This document shows positions 36,716 through 45,873 of a DNA stretch of 64,000 nt, piece by piece. The stretch is from positions 340 to 64,339 of the forward strand of contig NZ_CDBJ01000043.1 in assembly GCF_000820045.1 (NCBI RefSeq), given 5' to 3'. This DNA is from Aeromonas rivuli. Its GTDB lineage: Bacteria; Pseudomonadota; Gammaproteobacteria; Enterobacterales; Aeromonadaceae. The translations under genes and the position numbers were made by a program. Each line of letters begins with the position of its first letter. Within the stretch, counting starts at the first letter, position 1. The notes below the pieces were generated by a model. It worked only from the letters and a program-made list of their open reading frames with translations, searched no databases and was not told the origin of the DNA.

Positions 36716-37417
36716 ATGAGCCAGATTTTCCAACAGCTTATTCAGGTCAGGAAACGCATTCAGCTGGCCGCCGACGCGGCCGGACGGCACCCTGACCAGA
36801 TCCGCCTGCTCGCGGTCAGCAAGACCAAACCCCTCGCGGCCATCCAGGATGCCTATGGTGCCGGACAGCGCTGTTTCGGTGAATCCTATGCCCAGGAAGC
36901 TTGCAGCAAGATAGACTCACTGCGCGACCAGGCGGGCTATGCCGATATAGAATGGCACTTTATCGGCCCCTTGCAGTCAAACAAGTCCAAGCAGGTGGCA
37001 GAGCGATTCGATTGGGTGCAAAGCGTCGATCGAGACAAGCTGATCGAGCGGCTCTCTCGGCAGAGACCGGCGCAGCTTGCGCCGCTAAATATCTGTCTGC
37101 AAATCAATATTAGCGGAGAGAGCAGCAAATCCGGTACTTCGGAACAAGAGATTTTCCGGCTGGCCCAGTTGGTCAATCAATCCGAACGCCTGGTGTTGCG
37201 CGGTCTGATGGCCATACCGCAGCACACTCAGGATCACGCCGTCTTGGCACAACAGATGCTGCGCATGCAGGCTCTGTTCACCCGGCTTGCGCAACAATAT
37301 CCCACGGTCGATACCCTCTCGATGGGCATGACAGAAGATCTGGCGCTCGCCATCTTGCACGGCAGCACCATGGTCCGGGTCGGCACCGCCATCTTCGGTG
37401 CCCGTGATTACCCCTGA
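36716..37417 (+). CDS. yggS: PLP homeostasis protein YggS (PLPBP/COG0325)
   Basis: A 233-residue protein that binds pyridoxal 5'-phosphate without known catalysis and keeps PLP and amino acid pools balanced. The PLP lysine is Lys36 in LLAVSKTKPL. Other signatures are RCFGESYAQEA, WHFIGPLQSNKSKQVAERFDWVQSVDR and LSMGMTEDLALAI-HGSTMVRVGTAIFG. It is divergent from pilT and opens the yggS-proC-yggT-yggU row. Confidence 0.97.
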   Translation: MSQIFQQLIQVRKRIQLAADAAGRHPDQIRLLAVSKTKPLAAIQDAYGAGQRCFGESYAQEACSKIDSLRDQAGYADIEWHFIGPLQSNKSKQVAERFDWVQSVDRDKLIERLSRQRPAQLAPLNICLQINISGESSKSGTSEQEIFRLAQLVNQSERLVLRGLMAIPQHTQDHAVLAQQMLRMQALFTRLAQQYPTVDTLSMGMTEDLALAILHGSTMVRVGTAIFGARDYP

Positions 37418-37523
37418 CAGGCGCCCTGGAACATCATTCACCGGAGAGCCTGACGCCTGGTCACCTGAAAAATGGGGCTCATTGCTGCGTCAGGCCCACA
37501 GACATCATCAGCAGGAGAGCTTG

Positions 37524-38348
37524 ATGCAACACAGAACCATCGCCTTCATCGGGGCGGGTAACATGAGCCGCAGCATCATAGCCGGCCTTCATCAATCGGG
37601 TTATCCGGCAGACAGGATCCTGGCCGCCAACCCCAGCCGTCCCAAGCTCGATGCGCTGGTCCAGCAATTTGGTATCGGCGTCAGCCAGGATAACGCCGAG
37701 GTCGCCAGAGTGAGCGACGTCATCGTACTGGCGGTCAAGCCGCAGCTGATGGCTGCCATGCTGGCGAGCCTGGTCAGCGAATTGGGCTCATTGGAGGGCA
37801 AGCTGCTCATCTCCATTGCCGCCGGCATCAAGGTCGATCGCCTCTGCGAGATGGCTGGCGGTCATCACCGCATCATCCGCACCATGCCCAACACCCCCTC
37901 CCTGCTGGGCTTGGGCATGACAGGCCTCTATGCCCCTGCCGCCATAGCCTCCGAGGATCGCCACTTTGCCGAGCAGTTGATGCAATCGGTCGGCAAGACC
38001 CTCTGGGTCGAGCAAGAGTCCGGCATCAATGGCGTCATCGCCGCCGCTGGCAGTGCCCCTGCCTACTTCTTCCTGTTTATGCAGGCCATTGCCGAACAGG
38101 CCGAGGCCATGGGCTTTAGTCCGGAGCAGGCTCGTTTGCTGGTGCAGCAGACTGCCCTTGGCGCCGCCGCCATGGTAGAGCAAAATCCTCAGCTGTCGCT
38201 GCAAAGCCTGCGTGAACAGGTGACCAGCAAGGGCGGCACCACGGCCGAGGCCATTCGCACTTTCCAGGAGCAAGGCTTGCTGCCGCTCACCGCCAACGCC
38301 ATGCAGGCTGCCGTGACCCGCGCCGCCGAGATGGAAACCCTCTTCTAA
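37524..38348 (+). CDS. proC: Pyrroline-5-carboxylate reductase
   Basis: A 274-residue enzyme for the last step of proline synthesis. ATG 37524 has AGGAGA before it; the upstream open frame to 37398 overlaps yggS and is not needed. The NAD(P)H site is AFIGAGNMSRSII, then RTMPNTPSLLGLGMTGLY, and the C-terminal signature EQVTSKGGTTAEAIRTF matches the family pattern. It follows yggS by about 105 bp. Confidence 0.97.
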   Translation: MQHRTIAFIGAGNMSRSIIAGLHQSGYPADRILAANPSRPKLDALVQQFGIGVSQDNAEVARVSDVIVLAVKPQLMAAMLASLVSELGSLEGKLLISIAAGIKVDRLCEMAGGHHRIIRTMPNTPSLLGLGMTGLYAPAAIASEDRHFAEQLMQSVGKTLWVEQESGINGVIAAAGSAPAYFFLFMQAIAEQAEAMGFSPEQARLLVQQTALGAAAMVEQNPQLSLQSLREQVTSKGGTTAEAIRTFQEQGLLPLTANAMQAAVTRAAEMETLF

Positions 38349-38361
38349 ATCAGGAGTCCAG

Positions 38362-38913
38362 ATGAACACTGCTTATTTTTTGATTAACACCGTCTTCGAT
38401 CTCTACCTCATGGTGGTACTGCTGCGCGTCTGGTTGCAGTGGGCGCGGGCCGATTTCTACAACCCCATGAGCCAGATGGTGGTCAAGCTGACCAACCCGC
38501 TGGTGGTGCCCATGCGTCGCCTCATCCCGAGCCTGGGTAGCCTGGATCTCGCCTCGGTGGTGTTGGCTCTGCTGATAGCCTTCGCCAAGCTGGCCCTGCT
38601 CAAGGCCATGAACGTCATGGTCGCCGACTGGTTGACCCTCGGCCTGTTCGCCCTGCTGACCGTGTTGAAAAAAGCGGGCTCCATGATCTTCTGGATCCTG
38701 CTGATCCGCGCCATCCTGAGCTGGGTCAGCCAGGGTCGCAACCCCATCGAATACGTGATGCATCAGCTCACCGAACCCTTCCTCGCCCCCATTCGCCGCA
38801 TCTTGCCGGCTCTCGGCGGTCTGGATCTCTCCGTCCTGGTCGCCTTTATCGGCTTGCAGGCCGTAAACTATCTGTTGGGGGATCTGTTTGGTCAGCTGTG
38901 GTGGATGATCTGA
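38362..38913 (+). CDS. yggT: YggT family membrane protein
   Basis: A 183-residue inner-membrane protein with two YGGT repeats, each a hydrophobic pair around a [18 protein letters not shown] or [18 protein letters not shown] block. It follows proC by 13 bp, and its TGA stop overlaps the start of yggU (TGATG), so the two are translationally coupled. Its role is not well set; some relatives help in osmotic stress or cell division. Confidence 0.93.
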   Translation: MNTAYFLINTVFDLYLMVVLLRVWLQWARADFYNPMSQMVVKLTNPLVVPMRRLIPSLGSLDLASVVLALLIAFAKLALLKAMNVMVADWLTLGLFALLTVLKKAGSMIFWILLIRAILSWVSQGRNPIEYVMHQLTEPFLAPIRRILPALGGLDLSVLVAFIGLQAVNYLLGDLFGQLWWMI

Positions 38914-39215
38914 TGCCTGCCGTCGCCTGGCAGAATGATGCACTGGTGCTGCACCTGGTCATTCAACCCAAGGCGAGCCGGGATCAGATAGTGGGCCTGC
39001 ATGGTGAGGAGCTGAAGGTGGCCATTACGGCACCGCCAGTCGATGGACAGGCCAATGCCCATCTCATCAAGTTTCTGGCCAAGCAGTTCAGGGGCGCCAA
39101 GGGGCAGATACGGCTGCTGCGGGGCGAACTGGGTCGCCACAAGACGGTGGCGATCGACGCGCCCAGGCAGATCCCGGCCGAGATAGCCGCGCTGATCCCT
39201 GCGGCTCCACGCTAA
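38913..39215 (+). CDS. yggU: DUF167 family protein YggU
   Basis: A 100-residue protein. ATG 38913 overlaps the yggT stop. The DUF167 fold shows as [38 protein letters not shown] and the conserved [11 protein letters not shown]. Function is unknown. Its usual company of yggS and yggT is kept. Confidence 0.93.
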   Translation: MPAVAWQNDALVLHLVIQPKASRDQIVGLHGEELKVAITAPPVDGQANAHLIKFLAKQFRGAKGQIRLLRGELGRHKTVAIDAPRQIPAEIAALIPAAPR

Positions 39216-39236
39216 TTCGATGAGAAGGATGACACG

Positions 39237-39653
39237 ATGAAAACAGCATGGGTTTGCCTGTTGGCCCTCCTGATGACGCTGCCGCTGCGAGCTGAGCAGA
39301 TGCAGGCTCTCGGTCCCTGGCAGGTTCACTACAACGCCTTCAACTCCAGCTTCCTCACTCCTGAGGTCGCCAAGGCTTATGGCTTGGAGCGCAGCCGTTA
39401 CAACGGCATCCTCAACATTGCGGTGCAGGACAAGAACGGCAAGGCGCTGGCGGCGGGCCTGACCGGTGAGGCCAAGAACCTGACTGGCACCCTTCGCACC
39501 CTCAGCTTCCAGCAAGTGAAGGAGGGGGATGCCATCTACTATCTGGCCGTGCTGCCTTATCGCAATGAAGACACCTACCAGTTCACCATCAATATCATGG
39601 CGGACGGTCGGCAGGAAACACTCAAGTTCCAGCAGACCTTCTACGTGGACTGA
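39237..39653 (+). CDS. DUF4426 exported protein
   Basis: A 138-residue periplasmic protein. The signal peptide (MKTAWVCLLALLMTLPLRA) is cut near residue 19. The mature part opens EQMQALGPWQVHYNAFNSSFLTPEVAKAYGLERSRYNGILNIAVQDK, the DUF4426 pattern, and is mostly beta strands. It commonly follows yggU (or metW) in Vibrio and Pseudomonas. Its role is unknown. Confidence 0.88.
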   Translation: MKTAWVCLLALLMTLPLRAEQMQALGPWQVHYNAFNSSFLTPEVAKAYGLERSRYNGILNIAVQDKNGKALAAGLTGEAKNLTGTLRTLSFQQVKEGDAIYYLAVLPYRNEDTYQFTINIMADGRQETLKFQQTFYVD

Positions 39654-39679
39654 CCCGCTGGCCACAGATGACGGACAAC

Positions 39680-39708
39680 AAAAGGGGCATCAGCTGATGC
39701 CCCTTTTT
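39680..39708 (+). terminator. Terminator after the yggS-DUF4426 row
   Basis: AAAAGGGGCATCAGCTGATGCCCCTTTTT is a near-perfect A/T-flanked hairpin that can work on both strands, 26 bp after the DUF4426 gene and 18 bp from the end of the converging minus-strand gene. Confidence 0.88.
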
Positions 39709-39725
39709 CTATCATGCTCCTGCCA

Positions 39726-40151
39726 TCAAGGTTCGGGATCGACGAACTGCAGCTCGGGGGAGTGGGAGGTGAGCACATCGGCGCAGTAGTCCCAGGTCGA
39801 GATACGGTAGTGCTGAATGTCATCATCCAGATGCAGGCCATCGGATTCCTGATGGAACCAGCTGGCAAAGCGCGACGGCGTGATGAGCTGGATCTGCTCT
39901 TCGATGCTGTGACTCTCTTTCCCCTCCGCCAGATCGCAATCCTCCATCACCCGCACCGCCAGGATATGGCGAAAGTGCACGCGGCACAGGATCAGAGGAG
40001 GCAAGTCGATACTGCGCGCGCGGCCAAGCACCACGGTCAAGGAGTCACCCCAAATATCTTGATGCAGTTCGGCAACCACAAGACCCGGGGGAAGTTGACG
40101 GGACGGAGCCCAGGGGACGGCAACCTGCCGAATGGCGTTTTTCTGTTCCAT
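39726..40151 (-). CDS. Hypothetical protein downstream of hupA
   Basis: A 141-residue soluble, acidic protein with no signal peptide or membrane helix. It has several Asp/Glu clusters (RVMEDCDLAEGKESHSIEEQ, SDGLHLDDDIQHY) and a His/Trp-rich core. I do not recognise the family. In Escherichia, yjaH follows hupA, but that is a different protein. Good frame length, a following terminator and a sensible start after hupA support it. Confidence 0.6.
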   Translation of the reverse strand: MEQKNAIRQVAVPWAPSRQLPPGLVVAELHQDIWGDSLTVVLGRARSIDLPPLILCRVHFRHILAVRVMEDCDLAEGKESHSIEEQIQLITPSRFASWFHQESDGLHLDDDIQHYRISTWDYCADVLTSHSPELQFVDPEP

Positions 40152-40221
40152 CGTCTACCTCCACTACAGCGAGCTGTATAACTTGAGTGTATCCGAAACG
40201 AAAAGCGGTGACAGCGGGAAG

Positions 40222-40247
40222 AAAAAACCCGGCGAGCGCCGGGTTTT
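40222..40247 (-). terminator. Terminator of hupA
   Basis: On the minus strand, AAAACCCGGCG-CTC-GCCGGGTTTTTTC is a clear hairpin with a U-tract 6 bp after the hupA stop. Confidence 0.88.
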
Positions 40248-40253
40248 GGGAGA

Positions 40254-40526
40254 TTACTTGACGGCGTCTTTGAGCGCCTTGCCGGCCACAAAGGAGGGCA
40301 CGTTCGCGGCAGCAATCTGGATCTCTTTACCGGTTTGCGGGTTGCGACCGGTACGGCCAGCGCGATGGTTCACCTTGAAGGTACCAAAACCTACCAACTG
40401 GACTGCATCACCTTCTTTCAGGCTCTGGGTGATACCGTTGATGATCTCTTCCAGGGCCACTTTAGCCTGAGCTTTGCTCAGATCCGCTTTGGCGGCAATT
40501 GCATCGACAAGTTGAGCTTTGTTCAT
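40254..40526 (-). CDS. hupA: DNA-binding protein HU-alpha
   Basis: A 90-residue nucleoid protein. ATG 40526 ([18 protein letters not shown]) is chosen over the in-frame start 8 codons upstream, since AAAGGA precedes it and HU proteins are 90 residues long. The DNA-binding arm is [28 protein letters not shown], with the intercalating Pro, followed by [10 protein letters not shown]. It matches HupA more than HupB ([14 protein letters not shown]). Context with rsd fits the Escherichia hupA neighbourhood. Confidence 0.96.
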   Translation of the reverse strand: MNKAQLVDAIAAKADLSKAQAKVALEEIINGITQSLKEGDAVQLVGFGTFKVNHRAGRTGRNPQTGKEIQIAAANVPSFVAGKALKDAVK

Positions 40527-40863
40527 AACATTTCCTTTATGATCGGGCATTTAGCACTTGGTCACTCTATGCAAAAAAAAAGACTCAGGCAAAGGCTTTA
40601 TCCAGACGGCGGACTCAAATGCTGGGCTTTTCATCAAGAAGTGCGAAAAAAGTCACAGATCCAGCCAGGGTACGGCTTATTCTGACCACAGCAGCACCAA
40701 AGATGAGCAGACCATGGAAGGTGCTTGTCACAGTCCCCCCGGATGAGGTAACAATATCCTTACATTGAGGTTGAGCTTAGATCTACTTTCCTGATGGCCG
40801 TTGCTGTCGTCACTCAGGAGGCCGGAGCCAGAGTGCTCCCAGCTAATGCCCCATGGAGGGACT
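40527..40863. other. Control region between hupA and rsd
   Basis: About 337 bp with no supported gene. The minus-strand half holds a likely hupA promoter (40564-40592). I see no clear operator in the rest. Confidence 0.6.
40564..40592 (-). promoter_or_regulatory. Likely sigma-70 promoter of hupA
   Basis: On the minus strand, -35 TTGCCT (40587-40592), a 17-bp spacer with a run of nine T, and -10 TAGAGT (40564-40569). It predicts a start about 32 nt before hupA. A T-run in the spacer often bends the DNA. Confidence 0.4.
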
Positions 40864-41349
40864 ATGTTAACTGAACTGGAAAAGACCAAAGACGCGCTGG
40901 CAGGAAAGCACAAGGCGATCGATGACTGGCTCGAGGCGAGGCAGGCCCTGCTGGTTGAATATATCCGTCTTGCCGGGCTCAGCCCTTCACGCAGCAAACA
41001 GCAGCGCTGCCTGCCCGGTTGTCCCGAACTGCAGCAATTTTGCGAACAGCTCGTCGACTATGTCAGTGCCGGCCACTTCGAGATTTATCACCATGTGGTC
41101 AACGCCTTCGAGCAAGCCAGTGGCGACAGCCTGGAGCTAGCCAAACGAATCTACCCTCATATTCGCAGCTGCACCGAATTTGCCCTCGAGTTCAACGACA
41201 AATACAGTGATGCCGACGAAGCCCAGCTCCTGAGTCTGGATGAGGATCTCAACAAGCTGGGACCGGTACTGGAAGACAGGTTCAAGTACGAAGACAGGTT
41301 GATCTCCGCCCTGCAGGTGGTCGAAACCCTGAGCTCTCAACCCGATTGA
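40864..41349 (+). CDS. rsd: Sigma-70 antagonist Rsd
   Basis: A 161-residue helical protein that binds sigma-70 region 4 in stationary phase. ATG 40864 has GGAGGG before it. It opens MLTELEKTKDALAGKHKAIDDWLEARQALLVEYIRLAGL, and has the conserved CEQLVDYVSAGHFEIYHHVV. Length is near Escherichia Rsd (158). It also resembles AlgQ of Pseudomonas. Position beside hupA supports the call. Confidence 0.93.
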   Translation: MLTELEKTKDALAGKHKAIDDWLEARQALLVEYIRLAGLSPSRSKQQRCLPGCPELQQFCEQLVDYVSAGHFEIYHHVVNAFEQASGDSLELAKRIYPHIRSCTEFALEFNDKYSDADEAQLLSLDEDLNKLGPVLEDRFKYEDRLISALQVVETLSSQPD

Positions 41350-41434
41350 GTCGCAATATCGGAGCCAGCGCAAATTCAAGAGAGGTTGAGTGGATTACAC
41401 TCAGGCGCGGGATACCACAAGGCAGGAATTGATA

Positions 41435-41815
41435 ATGACAGAGCGTCGCCGCTTCTCACGCGTACTCTATGCGGCCCAGGCCAGCCTGAGTCAGGGCTCA
41501 CAGACCTGGACGACCCAGTTGGTCGATGTCTCCCTGCAGGGGGCCTTGCTGGAACGTCCCAGCGTCTGGCATCCCGGCGAGGATCTAGACTATCGACTCA
41601 GTTTTACCTTGGCCGACAGTGACATCATGCTGACCATGGAAGTCGAACTGAGTCATGAGGATGACCATCGCCTCGGCTTTTACTGCCACCATATCGACAT
41701 CGACAGCGCCAGCCACCTCAAGCGCATGATCGAACTCAATGTGGGAGACGAAGCCCTGCTCCATCGAGAGCTGGAGCAGTTGCTGGCCGAGCACCTCGCG
41801 CATCCCCACCCCTGA
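41435..41815 (+). CDS. Small PilZ-domain c-di-GMP receptor
   Basis: A 126-residue single-domain protein. ATG 41435 has AGGA 8 bp before it; a GTG at 41390 is also in frame. The c-di-GMP motif RxxxR is RRFSR near the N-terminus and (D/N)xSxxG is DVSLQG, so both binding motifs are intact. It probably acts as a c-di-GMP adapter for motility or pili. It is followed by a terminator shared with radA. Confidence 0.85.
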   Translation: MTERRRFSRVLYAAQASLSQGSQTWTTQLVDVSLQGALLERPSVWHPGEDLDYRLSFTLADSDIMLTMEVELSHEDDHRLGFYCHHIDIDSASHLKRMIELNVGDEALLHRELEQLLAEHLAHPHP

Positions 41816-41855
41816 CCGGCGTCTCGCGCCGCTGGGATCAATCACCCGCCATTCA

Positions 41856-41889
41856 GATGAAAAAAGGGCGCCTGCGCCCTTTTTTCATC
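41856..41889. terminator. Bidirectional terminator between the PilZ gene and radA
   Basis: GATGAAAAAAGGGCGC and its complement form a 16-bp perfect stem with a 2-base loop. A6 and T6 lie inside the stem, so it works for both converging genes. Confidence 0.85.
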
Positions 41890-41902
41890 GCCCCACTCTC
41901 GC

Positions 41903-43267
41903 TCAGAGCGCCTCCAGCGCATCCGCCAGCTTCTTGACCGGCACCACTTCCATCCCCTCGATAGGGTGCTTGGGCGCATTGGCAAAGGGCACTATGGCGC
42001 GGCGAAAACCGTGTTTGACCGCCTCTTGCAACCGCTCCTGACCCGAGGGTACCGGACGAATTTCCCCAGAGAGCCCCACCTCGCCGAACACCACCAGATC
42101 CTTGGGGAGAGCCTGATCGCGAAAACTCGACACCATGGCCAGTAGCAGGGCCAGATCCGCACTGGTCTCCTCGACCTTGACGCCGCCCACCACGTTGATG
42201 AAGACGTCCTGATCCGCCATCTGCAAACCGCCATGACGGTGCAACACCGCCAGCAGCATGGCGAGACGGTTGTGATCCATGCCCACGGCCACCCGGCGCG
42301 GGTTGGAGAGCTGGGAGTAATCCACCAGCGCCTGCAGCTCCACCAGCAGCGGCCTTGTGCCCTCCCAGATCACCATGACGATAGAGCCAGGTGCCTGCTC
42401 CTCACCCCGACTCAGGAAGATGGCGGAAGGGTTGCTCACCTCCTTCATCCCCTGCCCCGTCATGGCGAACACCCCGAGTTCATTGACGGCACCGAAGCGG
42501 TTCTTGTGGGAGCGCAGGGTGCGAAAACGCGAGTCGTGGCCACCATCGAGCATGATGGAGCAGTCGATGCAGTGTTCGAGCACCTTGGGACCCGCCAGAG
42601 TGCCATCTTTGGTGACATGACCCACCATGAAGATGGCCACGTGATTCTGCTTGGCGTAGCGGGTCAGCAGGGCTGCGGATTCCCGCACCTGGGAGACCGA
42701 ACCGGGCGCGGATTGCACGTCCGCCACATGCATCACCTGGATGGAGTCGATGACCATCAACTGGGGCTGCTCCTGCTGGGCGATGAGGCAGATCTGCTCG
42801 ACGCTGGTCTCCGACAACATGCGCAGCTTGTCGGTGGGCAACCCCAGGCGACTGGCCCGCATCGCGACCTGCTGCAGGGACTCTTCCCCGGTCACATAGA
42901 GGGTCTTCATCCGCTCGGCCAGCCCGCACATGACTTGCAGCAGCAGGGTCGACTTGCCCGCCCCGGGGCTGCCGCCGATCAATACCGCCGATCCCGGCAC
43001 CACGCCGCTCCCCAACACCCGATCCAGCTCCTTGAAACCTGTACTGAAACGGGGGATCTCGGTGGTGGCGATCTCGGCCAGGGTCTGTACCTTGCTGCCG
43101 ATGGCACCGGCATAGCCGCCGTAGCGAGCCCCTGCGCCCGGGGTCGCGGTACCAAGACGCACCTCTGTGATGGTGTTCCACTCCTTGCACTCGCCGCACT
43201 GGCCCTGCCAGCGGCTGAAGGCGGCGCCACACTCGGAGCAGACGTAAGCTGTTTTATTTTTGGCCAT
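41903..43267 (-). CDS. radA: DNA repair ATPase RadA (Sms)
   Basis: A 454-residue recombination helicase that extends heteroduplex DNA. The N-terminal zinc finger is CSECGAAFSRWQGQCGECKEW. Walker A is GGSPGAGKSTLLLQV, and the RadA motif is HKNRFGAVNELGVF. The Lon-protease-like C-terminal domain begins near residue 290 and has VVFGEVGLSGEIRPVPSGQERLQEA. Length is close to the family norm of about 460. It diverges from a tandem-PilZ gene. Confidence 0.97.
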   Translation of the reverse strand: MAKNKTAYVCSECGAAFSRWQGQCGECKEWNTITEVRLGTATPGAGARYGGYAGAIGSKVQTLAEIATTEIPRFSTGFKELDRVLGSGVVPGSAVLIGGSPGAGKSTLLLQVMCGLAERMKTLYVTGEESLQQVAMRASRLGLPTDKLRMLSETSVEQICLIAQQEQPQLMVIDSIQVMHVADVQSAPGSVSQVRESAALLTRYAKQNHVAIFMVGHVTKDGTLAGPKVLEHCIDCSIMLDGGHDSRFRTLRSHKNRFGAVNELGVFAMTGQGMKEVSNPSAIFLSRGEEQAPGSIVMVIWEGTRPLLVELQALVDYSQLSNPRRVAVGMDHNRLAMLLAVLHRHGGLQMADQDVFINVVGGVKVEETSADLALLLAMVSSFRDQALPKDLVVFGEVGLSGEIRPVPSGQERLQEAVKHGFRRAIVPFANAPKHPIEGMEVVPVKKLADALEAL

Positions 43268-43367
43268 GGATAACTCGGGGACAGGATGAATGCCTGCTTG
43301 ATATACTCGGTTCAGCCCGACAGATCAAACCCGGAACCGGAAAATTGACTTTCCGTAGCAGGAACAC

Positions 43368-45755
43368 ATGGACCTAGCCGAACAACAACCACTCATCGAT
43401 CAACTCATTACCCTGCAGCGGGAAGCCGATTTTGAAGAGATCTTCTTGCGTCTCACCGCCGAACAGAGCAGCAATACCCGCTTTCTCCTGAAGATGGAAC
43501 TCAACCGACGCGGCGCCGACAGTCGCCGGGTGCTCGACATGCGCCCCGACTGGCCGCAGGCCTGCCGGGTATTCGAGTTTGCCGGGGTTACCCACTTCAT
43601 GCCCGATGAGGCCATCGCCCAGTTCCAGTCCCACTGCTATCTCTACCGGGATCGTTACACCCTGGGGGTCTATGAGGCGATGCAGGCGTGGCAGCGCAGG
43701 GCCCACAACCGGAGCCTGCCCCCGAGCCAGCATCAGCCGGGTCAGCTGCGCCAACTCGATGTCAACCTCATCACCTTCGCCAGCTACGTCGGACGCAGCC
43801 AGGACAGGATGCACTTCAGCTCCCCCCTGGAACTGGCGTTGGTCAACGGTGAGCGAGTCAATGCCAAGAGCTCGGATCTCTCCATCGGCGGCATCCGGGT
43901 CTCAGTGCCCTATCTGCCGCGCTTCGAATCTGGGGACAAGGTCCAGGTGTTTTTCCATGGCCTGGACAAGGAGTCCTCCCACCCCAGCCTCGCCAAAGGG
44001 GTGGGTTATCGCATCCTGGGTCAGGAGAGCCGTGATGACAGATATTGGCTGCGGCTGATCCGCGAGGGGGATAATGCGCGCTTCGATGAGTACCTGGCTC
44101 GCTTCATTGAGAGCAACAAGGGCCGTTATAGAGTCAGCGTGGATCACCTGCTGTCGGCGGCCATCATCAAGGGTTACGAGCAGTTCTTCCTGCCACGGAT
44201 GAGCGGCTTGCCGCTCTTCTTCAGCAAAGAGAGTCCCGGTGAGGCGCCACGGCTCGAGGTGGTGCTCAAGAGCGAGAACAACCTGCACCTGCTCGAATAT
44301 TGGCGCGACGAGAAGAATCAAGGGACCCTGGCGGGCCTGTTTCCCCCCCGTCGTCTGAACGCTCTGCTGCCCAGTGGCGATGAGTGCCGCGAGACTCTGA
44401 TCTACAGCTTCACCCACGCGGTGCGCAGCCACCTCTATTTCTTCTCCGCCACCGCCGAGGAGCTGGCCGAAAGCGGGCTGCGCGACCTCTTCTTTCAAGT
44501 GGCGGCCAAGAGACCCAGCTTCCGGGTTTACAAATTCTCCCTCGACCCCTGTACCCTGACCGAGGCCGACATCAGTAGCCTGCCGACCCAGGAGATCCCC
44601 CTGAGCCAGGACAAGCTGCTGCGCACCCGGTTAGAGCGGCTCGGCTATGTCGGGCTATTACAGGAGATCCCGAGCGAACCGGTGCGGGATGAATACCTGG
44701 CTCAACCCCAGCATCAACACAATGCCAATGCCTTGCAGCGCTTCGGCCACGAGCCAAACCCGGCCCTCTTCGAGGTGGAGACCCTGCACTATGTCCAGCT
44801 CAGGCGCGAGGCTCGCTACCTGCACAAGACTGCGGTCGCCCTGCGCCTGGATGAGCAAGCCTGTGTCGGCTGGACCCGCGATATCTCGGCCCACGGCATG
44901 CAAGTCGAGCTGGAGAGCCCCTTCCCCGGCAGCAAGGGTGATCTGGTCACTGTCTCCCTGCCCAGGCTGCAACCCCTCACCAAGAACCTGGATCTGCAGA
45001 CCCTGCGCTATCGGCTGGTCAACCTCAATCAGAGCCGTACTGTGCTGCACCTCTGCATCGAGGGGGAACCCGAGCGCCACAGTGGTCGCCAGTTTTTCAG
45101 CCTGCTGATCGAGAGCAACCGCACCAAGCTGAAAACCGCACAGGGGCTGCGTCGGTATCGTGGCCTGGCCCGGGCCCTGCGCAACATTTACAGCCACCAC
45201 GTGTTCAGCAACCCCATCTATATCAACAAGGGCAAAAACAGCATCAAACCCGCGACCCTGGCGCTGGCCCCTCGGCCCCGCTCCCTGGCTCGCCTGCTGC
45301 AAGCCTGCGCCGAGGCCCCCGAGCAGGGCAATCTCTACCCCCTGCTCCAGGGCGATCTGCTGCGCCAGCTGATGCTGGATCCCCTGCGCGCCATGGCGCG
45401 GGAAGATTTGCCCAGGGAGGTCGAGATCTATATCAGCTGGCAGCGGCTGGCCAATGGCGCCCCCCAGTTCCACAGTGTGGCGGCCAGCACCCTGGTCGAC
45501 ATTGGGGCCAAGCGGGACTTTATTCGCCATGCCAGGCTCAAGGGAGAGTTCTACTCGGTGCAGATGGGGCTGTCGCGCACCGGCCGACCGGACACCAACT
45601 TCATCGCCAGCGAGCTGGACTACATCGCCAAGTTCGCCATTCATAAAGCCAAGCGGCTGGAGGACGAGCTGTGGAGCGTGGTCGGAGTCGGCGAGCTGAC
45701 CGATACCACCCAGGCTACCCTGCTGCGCCTAGGGCTGGAACCCGCCAAGCCCTGA
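43368..45755 (+). CDS. Tandem PilZ-domain protein, 795 residues
   Basis: A large cytoplasmic protein with two PilZ domains, both with intact c-di-GMP motifs. Domain 1 (about 140-235) has RSQDR (RxxxR) and DLSIGG. Domain 2 (about 475-585) has RREAR (RxxxR) and DISAHG. Between and after them are long regions with no domain I can name. The radA, PilZ, serB order resembles the Vibrio neighbourhood of the PlzC gene, which makes it a likely relative. Its partner is unknown; two sites suggest switch-like dimer control. Confidence 0.85.
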   Translation: MDLAEQQPLIDQLITLQREADFEEIFLRLTAEQSSNTRFLLKMELNRRGADSRRVLDMRPDWPQACRVFEFAGVTHFMPDEAIAQFQSHCYLYRDRYTLGVYEAMQAWQRRAHNRSLPPSQHQPGQLRQLDVNLITFASYVGRSQDRMHFSSPLELALVNGERVNAKSSDLSIGGIRVSVPYLPRFESGDKVQVFFHGLDKESSHPSLAKGVGYRILGQESRDDRYWLRLIREGDNARFDEYLARFIESNKGRYRVSVDHLLSAAIIKGYEQFFLPRMSGLPLFFSKESPGEAPRLEVVLKSENNLHLLEYWRDEKNQGTLAGLFPPRRLNALLPSGDECRETLIYSFTHAVRSHLYFFSATAEELAESGLRDLFFQVAAKRPSFRVYKFSLDPCTLTEADISSLPTQEIPLSQDKLLRTRLERLGYVGLLQEIPSEPVRDEYLAQPQHQHNANALQRFGHEPNPALFEVETLHYVQLRREARYLHKTAVALRLDEQACVGWTRDISAHGMQVELESPFPGSKGDLVTVSLPRLQPLTKNLDLQTLRYRLVNLNQSRTVLHLCIEGEPERHSGRQFFSLLIESNRTKLKTAQGLRRYRGLARALRNIYSHHVFSNPIYINKGKNSIKPATLALAPRPRSLARLLQACAEAPEQGNLYPLLQGDLLRQLMLDPLRAMAREDLPREVEIYISWQRLANGAPQFHSVAASTLVDIGAKRDFIRHARLKGEFYSVQMGLSRTGRPDTNFIASELDYIAKFAIHKAKRLEDELWSVVGVGELTDTTQATLLRLGLEPAKP

Positions 45756-45794
45756 GGGAGCCGGGGCAGGTGGCCCGCTTTCGATGATGAGATA

Positions 45795-45830
45795 ACAAGA
45801 CGCGGATCAGCTGGCTGATCCGCGTCTTGT
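45795..45830. terminator. Perfect 17-bp inverted repeat between converging genes
   Basis: ACAAGACGCGGATCAGC (45795-45811) and its exact complement (45814-45830) are separated by only 2 bases. There is no U-tract on either strand. It lies between two converging genes, so it may act as a terminator or an RNA end barrier. Confidence 0.55.
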
Positions 45831-45873
45831 CAGGTGGCCCCTGGGATCTCTTCTGTCAATTCACGTGCGCCAC

